NCBI GenBank assembly: GCA_021234535.1
Contig: CM037840.1
Coordinates: 13,657,415-13,721,414, forward strand
Reading direction: 5' to 3'
Source: Stichopus chloronotus
Taxonomy: Eukaryota; Echinodermata; Holothuroidea; Aspidochirotida; Stichopodidae
DNA length: 64,000 nt
The notes under the pieces were generated by a model. It had not been told where the DNA came from. It did no database searches and saw nothing but the letters and a program-made list of their open reading frames with translations. Below, piece by piece: positions 1 through 12,389 of the stretch (the first letter of the stretch is position 1; every line of letters begins with the position of its first letter). The translations under genes were made by a program, and so were the position numbers.

Positions 1-3000
1 GATGAATACCCCTTCCGTTTGGTTTGGTCTTGTTTTAGCATGATGGATATCGTTCCTACGGATATATTATGTTTTCAGTCCACCTCGGTTGTATGGTACA
101 ATTCTAAAAGAAAATGATCATATAATATATATCATACAACATATAACATGTGAATTAGAAAATTAGAAAATATTCAATATATATCATATAACATGTAAAA
201 TGTAAATCAGAAAATTAGAAAATATAATTGAAATGTAAATACATTGACACACAAATGCAATTTCATATATTTCAAAATAAATAATCATATTTATATATAT
301 TTAATACGATGCCAATACAATCGTAGATTTTTCAGAATAAATAATCATATGGCAACTCCTGCTCAGGCTGCCAATATAGACTAAAGAGAATTTTCATGCA
401 AGCAGGGGGCGGGGCGAATTGTCTACCCCGAAAAAGAGAACGAGAGACGCAAAGCTGAGGGATGAGGGGGCTGATCTGTACCTGCGAGAAATTCTCGAAC
501 CATGTGTACAAGATAACGTTCATAAAAATATATTAGAGGCCCGTAGCCGGGTCAGATTCCAGGGGAGGTAAAACAGAAAAATGTCCAAAACATGAACTTT
601 TAACCCAAAAACTCTAAAAGGAAGGGAAAAAACAGGGGGACGGCACTCTTTCGTCCCTACCCTCTACTGAGAGGCTAATTATCATCCATTTCTGGAGAAA
701 GAAAAGCAAATGAATTATACAAGCATACCAAATATCATGACAGAAATTACATCTCGACTGGGAACCTAGTGAAATCTCAGCTCACCATAACTCTGCCAAT
801 CGCGAAATGTTCGCTTGTAGAATATGCAGTATGTTGTTTGTCAGAGTAAGCTTAATTAAACCTCATGAACTTAAAATAAAAGTAGAACACACGGTTTTCA
901 CCTACCAGGCACTGACACTGTAGTTTTGTTTACACAGACAACTGATGAGGAGACATTTAGGGAAGTTAAAAAAAAGTGGGTTTGATTTTCGTGAGGTGAT
1001 ATCAAATTTCCAAGTCATGTGAAATGTATCCATTTCATGCATCCAATGATGATATTAAGCACGGTTATTAGATGGAAGTAAAATCCGAAATCTATATCGG
1101 TATCAACATATTTTTAAAAGCTCTATGAAGAAGTAATCGCTGCGAGTTACGTCATGTGACATTAATAGTCCTTGTGTAAGATACCAATTATTTAGTGCAT
1201 TCATTTGCATACAGAAACAACGACAAGTATGTATGTAAATTATACACTACGTGTAAAGAATACCCGCTAATGGATGAATGAGATGAAACAACAAATAGAC
1301 TGTTATTTCTTTGCGCTTATTTTCAACGTCGCCATCTCGTGTGTACATTGAGTCTGCAGCAGAATGAAGGATCAACTAGAAATGTGACCTCTTGAACCAT
1401 TGACACGAGTCCATCTTTTTATTTTAGATCCTGCCTGTGTTTCATTTTCTAGCTGACGTCACTCCGATAATACTGATGTTAACGTTCAGTTCCCCCATCT
1501 GTGGGACTGACACGTCTGTGTAAATCTGTGCACGAGCTTGCTCAAGAAACACATCATGGAGATTTCATTGTGGGACATATCGATGCCATCTTACGGTTTT
1601 ATGACGGGAAACGTCAAAATCGACATCGGCGTCGTAAATCACCCTCGGATGCCGTTCCAAATGAGCCATGTAATCACCCAAATGCTAGCTGAATGCAGTC
1701 ACCCTGTGATAGGAAAAAAAGTCGTAGTGTGTGTCTTTTGCGATAGTTGCATCAATAATATAATACCGCTGTTTAGCAGTTTGTTAAAAACACGTTGTGT
1801 TGCACATCAGCTTTTACGGGTTAAACTCCATGTAAGGGCATGTGCTGGATGACTGAATTGAACATGAAATTTGCGACTTGATTTCAGGATGGTCAGGTTG
1901 CACTGTTGAAGGAAATGTATGTACGTTTTATTCCTTGTCAGGTTTTCAAACAGCGTGAGTACAGTTGTGAGTGTGTACCACGTTAGATTACACACCCTTG
2001 TAATATGCTAATATCCCTATAAAATGGTAGTTTGTATTTATCATGAAATAATTAGTATGAGACTAAGCCAAACCTTAGTATTTTCCTTCTGTGCTAGAAA
2101 TTTTTGTGTCTTTAGAGAAAAAAGTAAAGACGTTTTTCAATAATTTCATAAAAAATACAATGTAAGCTGAAGGAGAATATTAATTTCGTAGCTCACATAA
2201 CATAGCATATAGCAGTGTCTCCATTAATGATTTCGCCATTTTGTTTTGGGGATTTGACCACAATTTGACAGTAGTCATATAGTCAACACTTTTGGCTTCC
2301 TTGCGAAGTAACAAAATTGTTTCATCTACTAAATTAATGGTATGACTGTCCATCGGTTTGTTAAAAAAAAATAAACTGATGGTATTTGCAATATCATGCT
2401 GACTTTTTCAAGATATTCTACTGAATATTTATAATTAATTAATAATAAAGTAACAACTTCTCGTTCTTTCCCCGTTTTTCATGCATGTTCAATTTATTCT
2501 AATCCATCACAACTTATTAATCTAGCAGGGTTTGTGTGACTTTTCAAGCCGACTCGTCAATGAGTTATAGCTGTAATGCTCTAAATTGGCTAGAACTGGG
2601 CAATCAATCCTACAGAATGGTCATCGTACCTAGATGAATCTTTATAAACTGTGACTGTACTACAAGATGTAGACGAACGTTGGCCACAGGAATTCAGAAT
2701 GACGCTTTATTTGTTGTTTTTAAGCAAAAGAAAAAGTCCTACAAAGACATATTGGTCGTCGGACAGGCAGGGAGAAACAGTTGGTGATAGGGCCTCTCCA
2801 CTTATTCGTTTGGCTAAAGTTTATTGGAGTTGATATCAAGTGACGTTATTAATGAGGCCTGTAGGTATCTTTATTCAGGTCACCGGCAGATTGTAAATTT
2901 CCTGCAGGACTGAAACAAAAATATGGAGACTACAGAGTGGAAATGAGGGCAGCGTATCACCTCGTCGGGAATAAAAACTGACCCTTACTTGTAATTCACG

Positions 3001-3278
3001 GAATGTAATTACGTTCATTATGAAGTATATTTGGAGATAAGAAGAGAAAAAAATTGGGAAACCAAAAAAAAAAAAAGATGATGGTGTTTTGTGAAGTTCA
3101 ATATCATCTCTTTAACTTTTCTGTCACACTTTTTCTATTCTACCCTCAGATAGCTCATCAAGGCCCACATGATTCTCCATAGTGGTCAACGCTGAATCGA
3201 GCGCTGTTTCCCCCCAAAGCTCGGCTTTTGACGGAGGACGATCTTTGAAGCATCACGTAAGCAGTGAGAAAAGTAGAG
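1..3278. other. Non-coding AT-rich flank
   Basis: No ORF here exceeds about 104 codons, and none shows a recognisable domain or a convincing exon with flanking splice sites. The first 350 bases are very AT-rich and hold a short tandem duplication. The longest open frame (1538-1852) has no domain I recognise and no supporting signal. I see no RNA gene. Confidence 0.6.
127..226. repeat. AT-rich tandem duplication, about 50 bp x 2
   Basis: Two imperfect copies of a roughly 50-bp AT-rich unit lie side by side at about 127-175 and 178-226. Both contain ATATATCAT, an ACATGT core and the word AGAAAATTAGAAAATAT. No function is implied. Confidence 0.6.
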
Positions 3279-3312
3279 ATGTTGAGGATCATCGAGACTG
3301 TTGTTTTCGCGG
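3279..3312 (+). CDS. Candidate first exon: start of a split signal peptide
   Basis: An ATG at 3279 opens a short frame, MLRIIETVVFA plus one base, that ends exactly at a consensus donor (GTAAGT at 3313-3318) in phase 1. The first LDLa exon of the large receptor gene (37607) needs a phase-1 partner and starts with V-V-I-S-I-A. Joined, the two would make a signal peptide with the core TVVFAVVISIA before the first LDLa module. An in-frame TAA at 3258 bounds the frame upstream. Seen: frame, donor and phase. Inferred: the join, which would need a 34-kb intron containing four other genes. It may equally be chance, or the first exon of something else. Confidence 0.3.
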
Positions 3313-3318
3313 GTAAGT

Positions 3319-4620
3319 GGAGAAAATTATTTAAAGAAAAATCTCACGAAAGGTATATCTTTGTTTCTTTTTTCCCTTTCATTTCCATTCTTAATGTTAA
3401 GTCTTTCTTTCTGAGAAAAGAGGAAAGGAACGAAATGCAATACTCCGAGGTGCAAAGTGGGGACCAGAAATTTGCAAATTGAGGAGAGGACGATGGGTGT
3501 TGTTTAAGTCAGCCATCCGTATCACTGAGTGTGGCCACGTCTATCAAGAAGGGCAATTCATTGGCAACGTGCGTAATGTTATCACGGTAACTCTAATGCG
3601 CTACTCTGACGAAAGCAAATAACGCATCCCACCGTATACGCTTATAGGCGCTAGTGATGCAAGAGCCACGAATTGCTTGTTTACGGTAGGACTCGGTACC
3701 GCCATACATCCTCTGTGCAGCTCAGATAAGATATGTGTAAGATGAACACACACCCGGCTGAAGCGAACAGTTTCAACTATTTCTTTTTTAATCCTACGAT
3801 AGATTAAGCGTCACTTAAGATCACATTGAAACAAGAACATGACGCAACCAACTAATGATAAATTCTGATCAACGCTTTAATTAATTTAGTAATTAAGAAA
3901 GGTTATCTGCAGACAATAGGACAAACCACCCTGATCTTCAGAAAAGTAAATATTCATTAAGTAACACAGGGAATAGAAAAAAACGTAAGAGAAAATAACT
4001 CACTTTAAACAATTGTAACCAGTGAGTACATGTCAATTCAAGTTTGGTGTAATAAGAGACAAAAATAAAATTTAATCATCGTTGTCCATAATGTACAAAG
4101 GAAGTGGCAGACAGTGTTGCACACGTTTATGCTACAGTTTTGTATTCATTTTCGCAAGCTATGCTTGTCAGCGTTCCAAAGGGAAGGTGACATGTTATGT
4201 AAGAGTCTTTATTACCGCTTGTAACTTTACGCCAGCATCACCAAGACCCTTCTCATTCTCTCACCCTTTAAACCTTCTCGGTACGTCCTACATAATGAGC
4301 AACATTATTACCCTAACTACTGTACTCTATTCACCAAATATGCCCTTAATCTCTTGGTATGTGAAAGAGAAAAAAAGGGGAATGCACCGGCCATAATTTA
4401 TCTTGGTTTACACTGTAGGTTGGTTGAGTCAAATGATTAACTCCAATTAGTGAAGGGATGAAAAAGTATTCGGTATCTTCATTAACAGTTCTAGTGAAAA
4501 GATATACAACAATAGCCTACTACCAGCATGTGATAATAAACCAGACAGCTAATTTAATCGTAAAAACAAAACGTCGTGTTGCTTACACTTGAGACGCTAG
4601 ACTCTCAGGCTTCATGCGGG
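3319..4620. other. Non-coding stretch upstream of transporter copy 1
   Basis: AT-rich sequence with no supported exon. The 104-codon frame at 4082-4396 has no recognisable domain and no splice context. Nothing repeated is evident. Confidence 0.5.
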
Positions 4621-4624
4621 TATC

Positions 4625-4631
4625 TATAAAA
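4625..4631 (+). promoter_or_regulatory. TATA box of transporter copy 1
   Basis: TATAAAA lies 64-70 bases upstream of the chosen ATG (4695). Transcription starting about 30 bases downstream would give a 5' leader of roughly 40 bases. This also argues that the ATG at 4614, upstream of the box, is not the start codon. Confidence 0.45.
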
Positions 4632-4694
4632 CAGGGGACAAATTCTACATCGCGAAGTCTGATGTACATTAATGAATTAGTCGAGCACGTGAAC

Positions 4695-5603
4695 ATGGCC
4701 GGCGCTTTAATTTCGAGAGGACAATGCTATGCTGTCGCTTACGGTATCTCATTAGCTGCCCAGTTGGGCATCGGCAAGAAACTGGTGACATCGTTAAACG
4801 TTATTCAAATAACGTTCCTGCGTTGCGTAATTCACTTCTTGTTCCTTTTACCGTACGAATCGTGGGAGGACACAGGACGGTTCACGATCCAAGATACGAT
4901 TTTCTACCTCATGGGCTCATCTGTGAGCGCCCTGTCGTGGATTTTCACGGCCTCGACGATTTACTTCATCGATGTCGGTGATAGCACAGCGTTAGAATTA
5001 GGAGCTGCGGTGGTCTTCAGCGCTATCATGGGATATATCTGCATCTCCGAAAGAGTGGACAAAGTGGATTGCCTCATTTTACTCGCAGATGTAGTGGGCA
5101 TCGTTTGTGTCACGAAACCGGCATTTTTGTTCGGTGACAAGTCCTTGTGGTCACGAACCGATCATTTGTGCGGCGTATTGATGGCGGTGCTCGCTGCGTT
5201 CACTTCTGTGTTCTGCTTTGTATTTGTAAAGAAGCTTTCTTACAGAGAGACACTTAACGTAATACTTTTCGGTTCTATTCACTCGATCGTGGGTCCACCA
5301 ATGTGTTTGGTTTTGTCTCTTTTCCTAGGACCCTGGACCATTCCGTCGTCGGTCGGTGTGTGGATTTTATTAATTACTTATGAAATAGCCTGTTTGCTAC
5401 AATCCCTTTTCCTTTTTGTTTCTCTTTCCTCTGAGAGCGCACAGATGGTAGCCATATCTTCTTCTATTTCAATAGTACTAACTTATATCGTCCAATTGAC
5501 GGTCTTCCAAGTAGAGTTTGACCTCGTCGTCGCACTCGGTGCGTTAGTCATTACGGCCGCTGTGATAGGTATGCACGTGAGACGATCTCGAGAAAGTGCG
5601 TGA
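4695..5603 (+). CDS. SLC35G-like EamA/DMT transporter, copy 1
   Basis: Intronless 302-residue multi-pass membrane protein of the drug/metabolite transporter superfamily. Two EamA-type halves are visible (about residues 10-140 and 155-297), with about ten hydrophobic segments. The family signature sits near the end of the first half: a Y-F-I-x-V-G-D-S stretch, then LELGAAVVFSAIMGYICISE, as in the other copies. The ATG at 4695 is chosen because it aligns with the starts of copies 3 and 4 (M-x-x-x-x-x-x-RG-x-CYA) and lies downstream of a TATA box; an ATG 81 bases upstream keeps the frame open. This is the most divergent of the four copies, for example SESAQMVAISSSISIV against xxxAKxVAISSTISTx in copies 2 and 3. 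SLC35G proteins are solute carriers of internal or plasma membranes. Human SLC35G1 has been linked to STIM1 and to citrate transport; the substrate here is unknown. Confidence 0.88.
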   Translation: MAGALISRGQCYAVAYGISLAAQLGIGKKLVTSLNVIQITFLRCVIHFLFLLPYESWEDTGRFTIQDTIFYLMGSSVSALSWIFTASTIYFIDVGDSTALELGAAVVFSAIMGYICISERVDKVDCLILLADVVGIVCVTKPAFLFGDKSLWSRTDHLCGVLMAVLAAFTSVFCFVFVKKLSYRETLNVILFGSIHSIVGPPMCLVLSLFLGPWTIPSSVGVWILLITYEIACLLQSLFLFVSLSSESAQMVAISSSISIVLTYIVQLTVFQVEFDLVVALGALVITAAVIGMHVRRSRESA

Positions 5604-6306
5604 TGCTGAAGAACACCGTATTTACTTCGATTCTCGCTCATGCAGTCGCTCCTATGCAAAAGTATTCACTTTTAAATAACATGGCAACAACTATTAAAAT
5701 GGGGACCGGTAATCAACCCATAACACAACGTCCCTATCAACGTCGTCTGCTGTTCTGGTTCCAGTTGATCATATCTCTTAGCCTACCATAGACCGTATCT
5801 TATAGCCTATCCTGTAAATCATCATCCTATATCGTCATCTGCAAAGCACGGGAACACTCTCCAGAAATAATCCACGCTTTATTCAAAACATCTTGACGTT
5901 TAGAATGGTCTGTTATTCTCAGCTTCAGCTCATAAAAGAAAGATCGTTTGATCTCTGAAACAGTTTTTGTCGTCAGTCAGCCACTCGTTCTATTGGCCAT
6001 TCATAAAGAGTAAACATCTGTATGTCCTACTGCTGTGAATCTTAGACTGGGGTCACACAAAAGACACTTTAGAAACTATAGGTCATCGATCGTGGCCATT
6101 AATGTGACGTACGGATCACTCTTGGTCATTGCTTGGAAGGACGATTAATCCTCACCCTCATGTGCTGGCGATAGGATACAGTTGCAGCTCAAATTGGATA
6201 CAATGTTCCTTGGGCTGTTCTGGTTTAACGGTCTCGAGTGAGGAGACTTACATCACACCTCACTTCGTATGTCATTATAACTTAAAGGTATATTTTAATG
6301 TCGATG
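5604..6306. other. Spacer between copy 1 and the Harbinger-like element
   Basis: This holds the 3' flank of transporter copy 1, with no clear AATAAA, followed by unique-looking sequence. The small open frames show no recognisable domain. Confidence 0.5.
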
Positions 6307-6309
6307 TAA

Positions 6310-7661
6310 AGGCCTGTCCACACAGGATGCGTTGCGTTCCGATCCGGATACGACACGGCACGTCACTTTTATCACTTTGTACGTAAATCAGTGGAGCTGT
6401 ACACACAAGATGCGTTGCGTTCCGTCACGATCGATGCGGAAAAAAAGTTGACGCATCCTTCCGGATACGTCAAATTTTGGCAAAGTCCATGTACGTTCAG
6501 AAACAGAATTGCAGTACGGAAGCTTGCGTCAACTTGATTTCTTTCATTTTTTTCTTTCATGAAATGCAATTCAACGGGATATGGATGCAAAATGGTACTA
6601 TGTTTGAGCTTAAAATCACAATGAAACGTAAAATAAGTAGAAAAGCTCATTTTTTTTTGGCATTTCTTCACAACATTGGGAATGTATACGTAGGCCTTTG
6701 ATCCTTTGGGAACCAACTACCCTTGCGATATTACTGACTTCGGTATTGGAAAAACAGTTGTATTCATTGTTGGGACGGTAGGCAGGGGAAGTCTGGACAC
6801 AAGACGTGGCTGCACATGGACATTTCACGGCACACGAGAAAATATAAATATACAATGAAGTATATATAATCAGTGGCATAGCTTCGGGGGCTGATTGGAT
6901 TGAGCTCCACGCGCCTCCACAAGCGATCTGGGCCATAAAACTTCACTCGATTGGGCTACTCAACTTGATAATAATAGACTCTGACTGTAGAATATTTCCA
7001 TTCTAATCAATCCACTGACGCCGATTTGTTCCTAAAAATACGCAAACTTTTTAACCCAAATTTTACGTCAAAAGGTAGCTACTGTGGCACTAGATTGCAT
7101 GCAAGGACACCTAATGTTTCAAACGCCTTCGAAGGAGGAAGGGGACACCCGATCCACTAGGACACCTCCCCCAGGCCGGCGATCACGCAACATACTGCAT
7201 GTCCCTACACTTCAATGAAAGGGTACACCACTGACTGAAATCCATCGAGATAAACCCACTTTGAATATTTTTGTACAAAGTCGGTATAGATTGTGACAAA
7301 ATGAATGTGTTTAGGGATAAAATCAAATCAAATTTTACATTTTATTCACAAAGCTTACACATCTTTTGTCGATGACTGCTGTACAGCATGACCAATGGCA
7401 AGGACGGCTACCTAGGATGAATTTAATTCTCAAATTTTCTTGGCATCCTACGATTTAAATACACCTTTTTGTCAATCAGCATGCATTGTCATTGGAAACT
7501 ACACACTGCATTTCAAAGTGACGCATCGAAATTGACGTAGTGTGAACGCATCCAGTAAAGGCAGGCATGCCTCTTGACTATCCGGAAGGATGTGAAAAAA
7601 AAAAAAAAAAAAACGTGTCGTATCCGGAACGGAACGCAACGCATCCTGTGTGGACAGGCCT
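6310..7661. mobile_element. Non-autonomous PIF/Harbinger-like DNA transposon, 1352 bp
   Basis: The two ends are terminal inverted repeats of about 48 bp with a single mismatch. Both start AGGCCTGTCCACACAGGATG and run inward to CCGGATACGACACG. The element is flanked on both sides by TAA (6307-6309 and 7662-7664), the 3-bp target duplication typical of PIF/Harbinger. A second diverged copy of the terminal motif lies in direct orientation just inside the left end (about 6397-6423). A short inverted pair, centred on ATCCTTCCGGATA, occurs at about 6446-6473 and 7577-7593. No transposase or Myb-like ORF is present, so it depends on an autonomous relative. Poly-A of about 19 bases sits just inside the right end. 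Confidence 0.85.
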
Positions 7662-7664
7662 TAA

Positions 7665-8890
7665 CGGGTTTGCCCGTGACGTTTCTCAGACATCTCCACG
7701 ACCACCATGAGGATCAAGACTAAATTGTGACGGAATGAAATTCTTAAAGTCAAATGTCAATAAAAGTTTAAAACAATGGTGAAAATATGGAATAATTTCA
7801 TTTATCTGTTGGGTATAATGCGGTAGGCTAATTAGGAAGTGATGCTACGTAATGATAGAAAGTCGTTAGGCCCACTGTAAATTACTATAATAGTAATAGA
7901 CTTATACGTTATGCCTTAAATAAAGGTTTAAACACATTTTAACATAAATCGTGAGATTGCCTTGTATAGGATATGTAGTCATTGTAATGCCAGTCTCAAA
8001 ATTTGTAAATAATCAGTTGGCCGTGTTTTCCACCTGGTGGGAGATAATTGTACGTTTGAGTGAGGGGGTTGGTTTTAAGGTTATGACTTCAACAGTATAT
8101 TGTTTGGCAATGTGATCTGTGAAAAAGAAATAAAGAAATAATACTCTTCTGTTTCATTGTATTTTAGTACAATATGTTTCTTTGTTTTGACCTTGATGGA
8201 TCTCTTGTAATCACTAAGTTAAACTGTGAGAATTTTGCGGTTAAAAAAGTATAATTGAGTGGCAGATGGATAGATGAGAGTAGTTCTCAGAACATAATGC
8301 TAGTTACTAAGAAATAAAGAATGAGGATATATCATTAAAAATTCTTAAAAGTTTATGTTTGGTAATTGCCTGGAGGAGTCATGAAAAAAAGGTGTTGAGT
8401 ATGAAAGAGAAAAAGTGCTGTTCAATTTTTTTGGGGGGGGGTCTTGTAATTATATATGTATATTATAAAGTTTATTTATAAATTTTTTGTTTTCGAAATT
8501 GCAAGGCCCCCAAAAATTCCTGTAGTGTCTGCACGCAGTCACTATTTCGTTATGCTTATTTAGAGTACCTAAATGCTGTTAACAAATGAAAAAAAAATAC
8601 TTCTCCCACAGACATAAGTTACATCTGTTGGAGGATAGGTTATACGACTTGGTATACGCACAATGTTTTCTGCTTAATTAAACTTTGTATGAATCAATCA
8701 TTACTCTAATATCACCTGAAAAGTCCAGTACCTCAAGTGCCGTGCGAAACTGACTAGTAGTAATACACAGTAAGAGTCAAAACTTGTGACTTCATTTATA
8801 TACGTTTTATTGTAAGCTTTGTCATGGTCTACCATAGAGCAGTCTATCGTTAGTTTTTCAATTTGACACTGTTCTCAACGTCACGCCAGA
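7665..8890. other. Non-coding spacer before transporter copy 2
   Basis: AT-rich sequence without a supported exon. It contains a short poly-G run near 8431. Nothing else is evident. Confidence 0.5.
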
Positions 8891-8896
8891 TTATTG

Positions 8897-8902
8897 TATA
8901 TA
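8897..8902 (+). promoter_or_regulatory. Possible TATA box of transporter copy 2
   Basis: TATATA inside TTGTATATACAG lies 108-113 bases upstream of the ATG at 9010. The sequence is AT-rich, so chance occurrence is possible. Confidence 0.25.
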
Positions 8903-9009
8903 CAGAGCTACCCGAGTTCACTTATCTACCAAGTTCGTAATACGTGTTTGCGATCTCCCACTTGAGTAAATCAAGTGGTAGTTGTTGCCAACGCTTGGCA
9001 AATGTAGAC

Positions 9010-9933
9010 ATGGCTGAAACCAGCAGAAAACGTGGCCAGTTCTATGCCATCGCGTTCGGTATTTTACTAGCTGTGCAGATGAGTATAAGCAAGGAACTTA
9101 TCAAGACTTTGGATCCGGTCCAGATTTCCTTTGTTCGCTCAGTGGTCCATCTATTTTTCGTCCTCTCGTTCAATTCTTGGACCGTCTAGTCTCGTGAATA
9201 CGACCTGTACGACACGTTCTTGTATCTTTGCTGCTCCGTGACGGGTACTCTCACCTGGGTTTTCACCGGGTCCACCTTTTACTTCATAGGGGTCGGCGAC
9301 AGTGCCGCTGTCGAATTGGGTTCTACGGTGGTCTTCACCGCCGCCATGGGACACATTTTGCTCTGCGAAAAGGTGGACATGTTAGATTTTGTCATCTTGA
9401 CCGCGGACGTAGTTGGCATCATTTTCATCAGCAAACCGGACTTTCTGTTCGTTGCTAATTCCTCGCTGTCACAGGCTGACCAGTTCGCAGGTGTACTGAT
9501 GGCATTGCTTTCTGGACTCACAGTTTCATCATTTTCGATTTTTGTAAAGAAACTTTCCTACAGAGGGACACTAAACTTGCTTCTTCTCAATTTCTTTCAC
9601 GGAGTCGGTGGCATACCCGTGTGTCTGTTGTTGTCCTTCTTTTTTGGCCATTGGGTCTTGCCGCCGACAACCATCCACATCTGGGTTCTTTTAGCGATTT
9701 TAGGATTATCGTGTTCGCCACAGACGCTGATGCAGACCGCTGCACTACATTCGGCAGACGCAAAGACTGTCGCTATTTCTTCTACGATTTCAACTGTCGT
9801 GGCATATATCGCCCAGCTGATATTGTTCCATGAAAAAATTGACCCATGTATAACGTTTGGAGCGTTCATCATTTCTGTTGCCATGATAGGCATACACTTA
9901 AAACGATCCAAGAAAATGAATGATATAAATTGA
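9010..9933 (+). pseudogene. SLC35G-like EamA/DMT transporter, copy 2, with one in-frame stop
   Basis: The ATG at 9010 (MAETSRKRGQFYAIAFG) aligns with the starts of the other copies. After 59 codons the frame meets TAG at 9187-9189, then continues open in the same frame for 247 more codons to TGA at 9931-9933. Everything expected of the family is present on both sides of the stop. The local protein is one residue longer than in the paralogues between the conserved S-W (codons 57-58) and D-x-L-Y stretch, so a small local rearrangement may have made the stop. There is no frameshift. The body is still family-like (VGDSAAVELGSTVVFTAAMG; AKTVAISSTISTVVAYIAQL). Possible explanations are a young pseudogene, a segregating null allele, a sequencing error, or stop readthrough. 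A restart at the next in-frame ATG (about 9346) would lose the first three helices. The base after the stop is T, with no known readthrough motif. Confidence 0.8.
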
Positions 9934-12380
9934 AGTGCGCATTGTATCGCATCAATTTTGAGATTTATTCAGAACTTGGTTAAACATTTATATTTTTGGA
10001 ATGCATCTTACCGTTACATCGTTTCTTTACGTGACCCATGCACCTACGTATCAATGTCACGTTAATTGCACATTAAAGCATGGACCTGATGATGCAGAAT
10101 TTACCTACGTGGGTATAGATACATGTAGAACAGAAAGTGAATGGTATTTCCAGTTTTTTTTTTTTTTATTGATACCGTGCAGCCTGAACTGAATCAAATT
10201 GACCTTGAATTAAAGATTATGCTATACGTGACCAAAACAAATTTGCCTCAATCGTTGTAAATCGTCCATCTTTCTCTTCCATTTGAAATACTTACCTGCC
10301 AAGCAACATCTACGTTACTTTCCTTTCAGGATATTTATTAAAAGTATGAATTTATAATTTATTAATTAGACTGATAACTGCTGTACAAAGAAGGCTGACG
10401 TAGTGTGTTGCGCTAAAAAGTTAGCACAGAAGGGACCTCTGCTGAATTTACCGGACTTTTGCGCACATAACCACAAAGCAAGTCTCATGCAGAAGCATTT
10501 TGGTTCTACATATATTTGGCAATTTTAGGACGAATGGATCAGGGTACGGTAGTTTTCACGGCTAAGTTTCACAGCTGTAAGAAGTAGAGTCAAGCTAGTC
10601 ATTTGGTGCACTTTTGAAAACTCAAAAATAATAGCACACTCCGCATTAAGTGATAAGAAGATCCTGCAAAGGGTTTCGAAGGTTGACGCATGGAAGGAAA
10701 CTATTTGCCTCGGGATTAAAATGACAAGAGATGTGTGACTGGACTCGTCCTAATACATTTACCGCTAAGTTTAACTGACAAAATAACACGGTACCCATTG
10801 TAATCTGTGACGTATGAATTGACATTCAATTTCATGTGTGCTTTCCACTGGATGCGACCTGATATTTTCTCTGGTTTTACACCTTTTCCCTCGAATTGCT
10901 TCAAATCAGAACCACAAACATTGCTTGTGCCACTTACTTCAGTGAGCTAACTTTCAACGACGTAGTTACTCCATTTATTTAACATCTACTAATGAAAATA
11001 TGGTGACTTTTAACCAATTCAAACATTAGCTATCAAACACTGCTGACATTTGTTCATACTCTTACATCAAGGGACGTTGACATTGTATAGCCTTTCATGT
11101 AAAGTACATGTGACAAACTTCACATTCACTTGATCAATTTAAATTGTAACTTATTTTTTTCCTGTAAAGAAACATAATTATGTAGGGAACTATTATGATA
11201 TGTTTTATTTATTTCTATTTTGATACGTGCTAGGATATCACTGTTTGTGTTAAGCTATACTTGTAATCACGTTTGATCTGTTATCGATTTTAATCACAGA
11301 TCTCATCAAAATGGTCCTTTTTTAGCAAGCTCACACTTAGTAACACTGATATGCTGGTATAAGGTTTTGTTTACTACCATTTTGAATATTTTTTTACTAC
11401 CTGATCAATAAAGACGGCCACGCGAGTATATGGACAAATTTGACATAAGAGACATAAGCATAAAAAAATATATTGTAAAGACTGGAAAATTAATCCCATT
11501 CATCCAACTCCAAGGTTAAATGGCTGAGATACAAAATGTTGAAAGATTTTAACTTAATTTGAATTAATCAATTTTTTTTACAATAATTTCTGAGGTCTTT
11601 TTTGTACAACTCACATTACCTGTTTCGTTTCCTTTTGAAATTAATTTAAAGCATTGATATCACTGAAGAGAATATTTTATTATTTCCCCCAAAATGTGCC
11701 ACCAATCTGTACTTGACCCTTCGTGAACTGTGACCTTCGGTGACCTTTGGTGGCCTTTGAGGTCTGTAGATGCAGTCTTCCGAGGTAAACAAAATCCACG
11801 ACTACATAGCACTTTTTTGACACTTTTATTTCGAAGTTATTAACATTTTTGTGACGGGTCATGAAAGATCTACATACTGAAAATAGTGTAATTTGAGAAG
11901 TGCAGTGTTTCTTGAAGTGAAATCCCAACATAACTTTTCCATTGCTGACCACAATCATGTGGGTCAAAAGGTCAAATTTTAATTTTGTGCTCAGTTCAGG
12001 TAGAAGATGGCGACAAAAAAAGAAGAAAGTACTGTTCCGACAGTTTAGGTTCTGGAGTATGTTGTAAAATTTGATGATCCGTGCAATTTTAGACAATAGT
12101 TAGCCCAACTTGAGAGTACTAAAGACAAAAAGTCATCACCCCAGAGATTTTCAGTTCTGTCAACCACTTACTTCTAGTTTCTCCGTCAGCCTGTCGAAAA
12201 TTCCTCCACAGGTGTAATCAAAACAATGGACCCCTGTTTGCGCTGTGTAATATGAGCTACTCTGCATCTTTCGAATTTGCTGTTAATCAAAGAGTACTGT
12301 AACTTATGACCAGTTGAGAATTTTGCTTTAAGGACGCTAAAAATGTAGCGTAGTGTGATGAGTTACTGCCTTTAATGGTC
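9934..12380. other. Non-coding spacer after copy 2
   Basis: ATTAAA at 10209-10214 is a possible polyadenylation signal for copy 2. The rest is AT-rich with no supported exon. The 138-codon frame on the minus strand (11680-12096) has no recognisable domain and overlaps sequence rich in GACCTTxGGTGACC words, so I take it as chance. Confidence 0.5.
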
Positions 12381-12389
12381 ATAATGGGT

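Noticed and set aside
4614..4694. Upstream in-frame ATG of transporter copy 1
   Set aside because: It lies before the TATA box, and the extra 27 residues have no counterpart in the other copies.
9279..9911. Antisense frames of 80-104 codons across transporter copy 2, and similar ones in copies 3 and 4
   Set aside because: Shadows of conserved coding sequence. They recur in the copies only because the sense strand is conserved.
11680..12096. 138-codon minus-strand frame
   Set aside because: No domain, no splice context, and a repetitive stretch inside.
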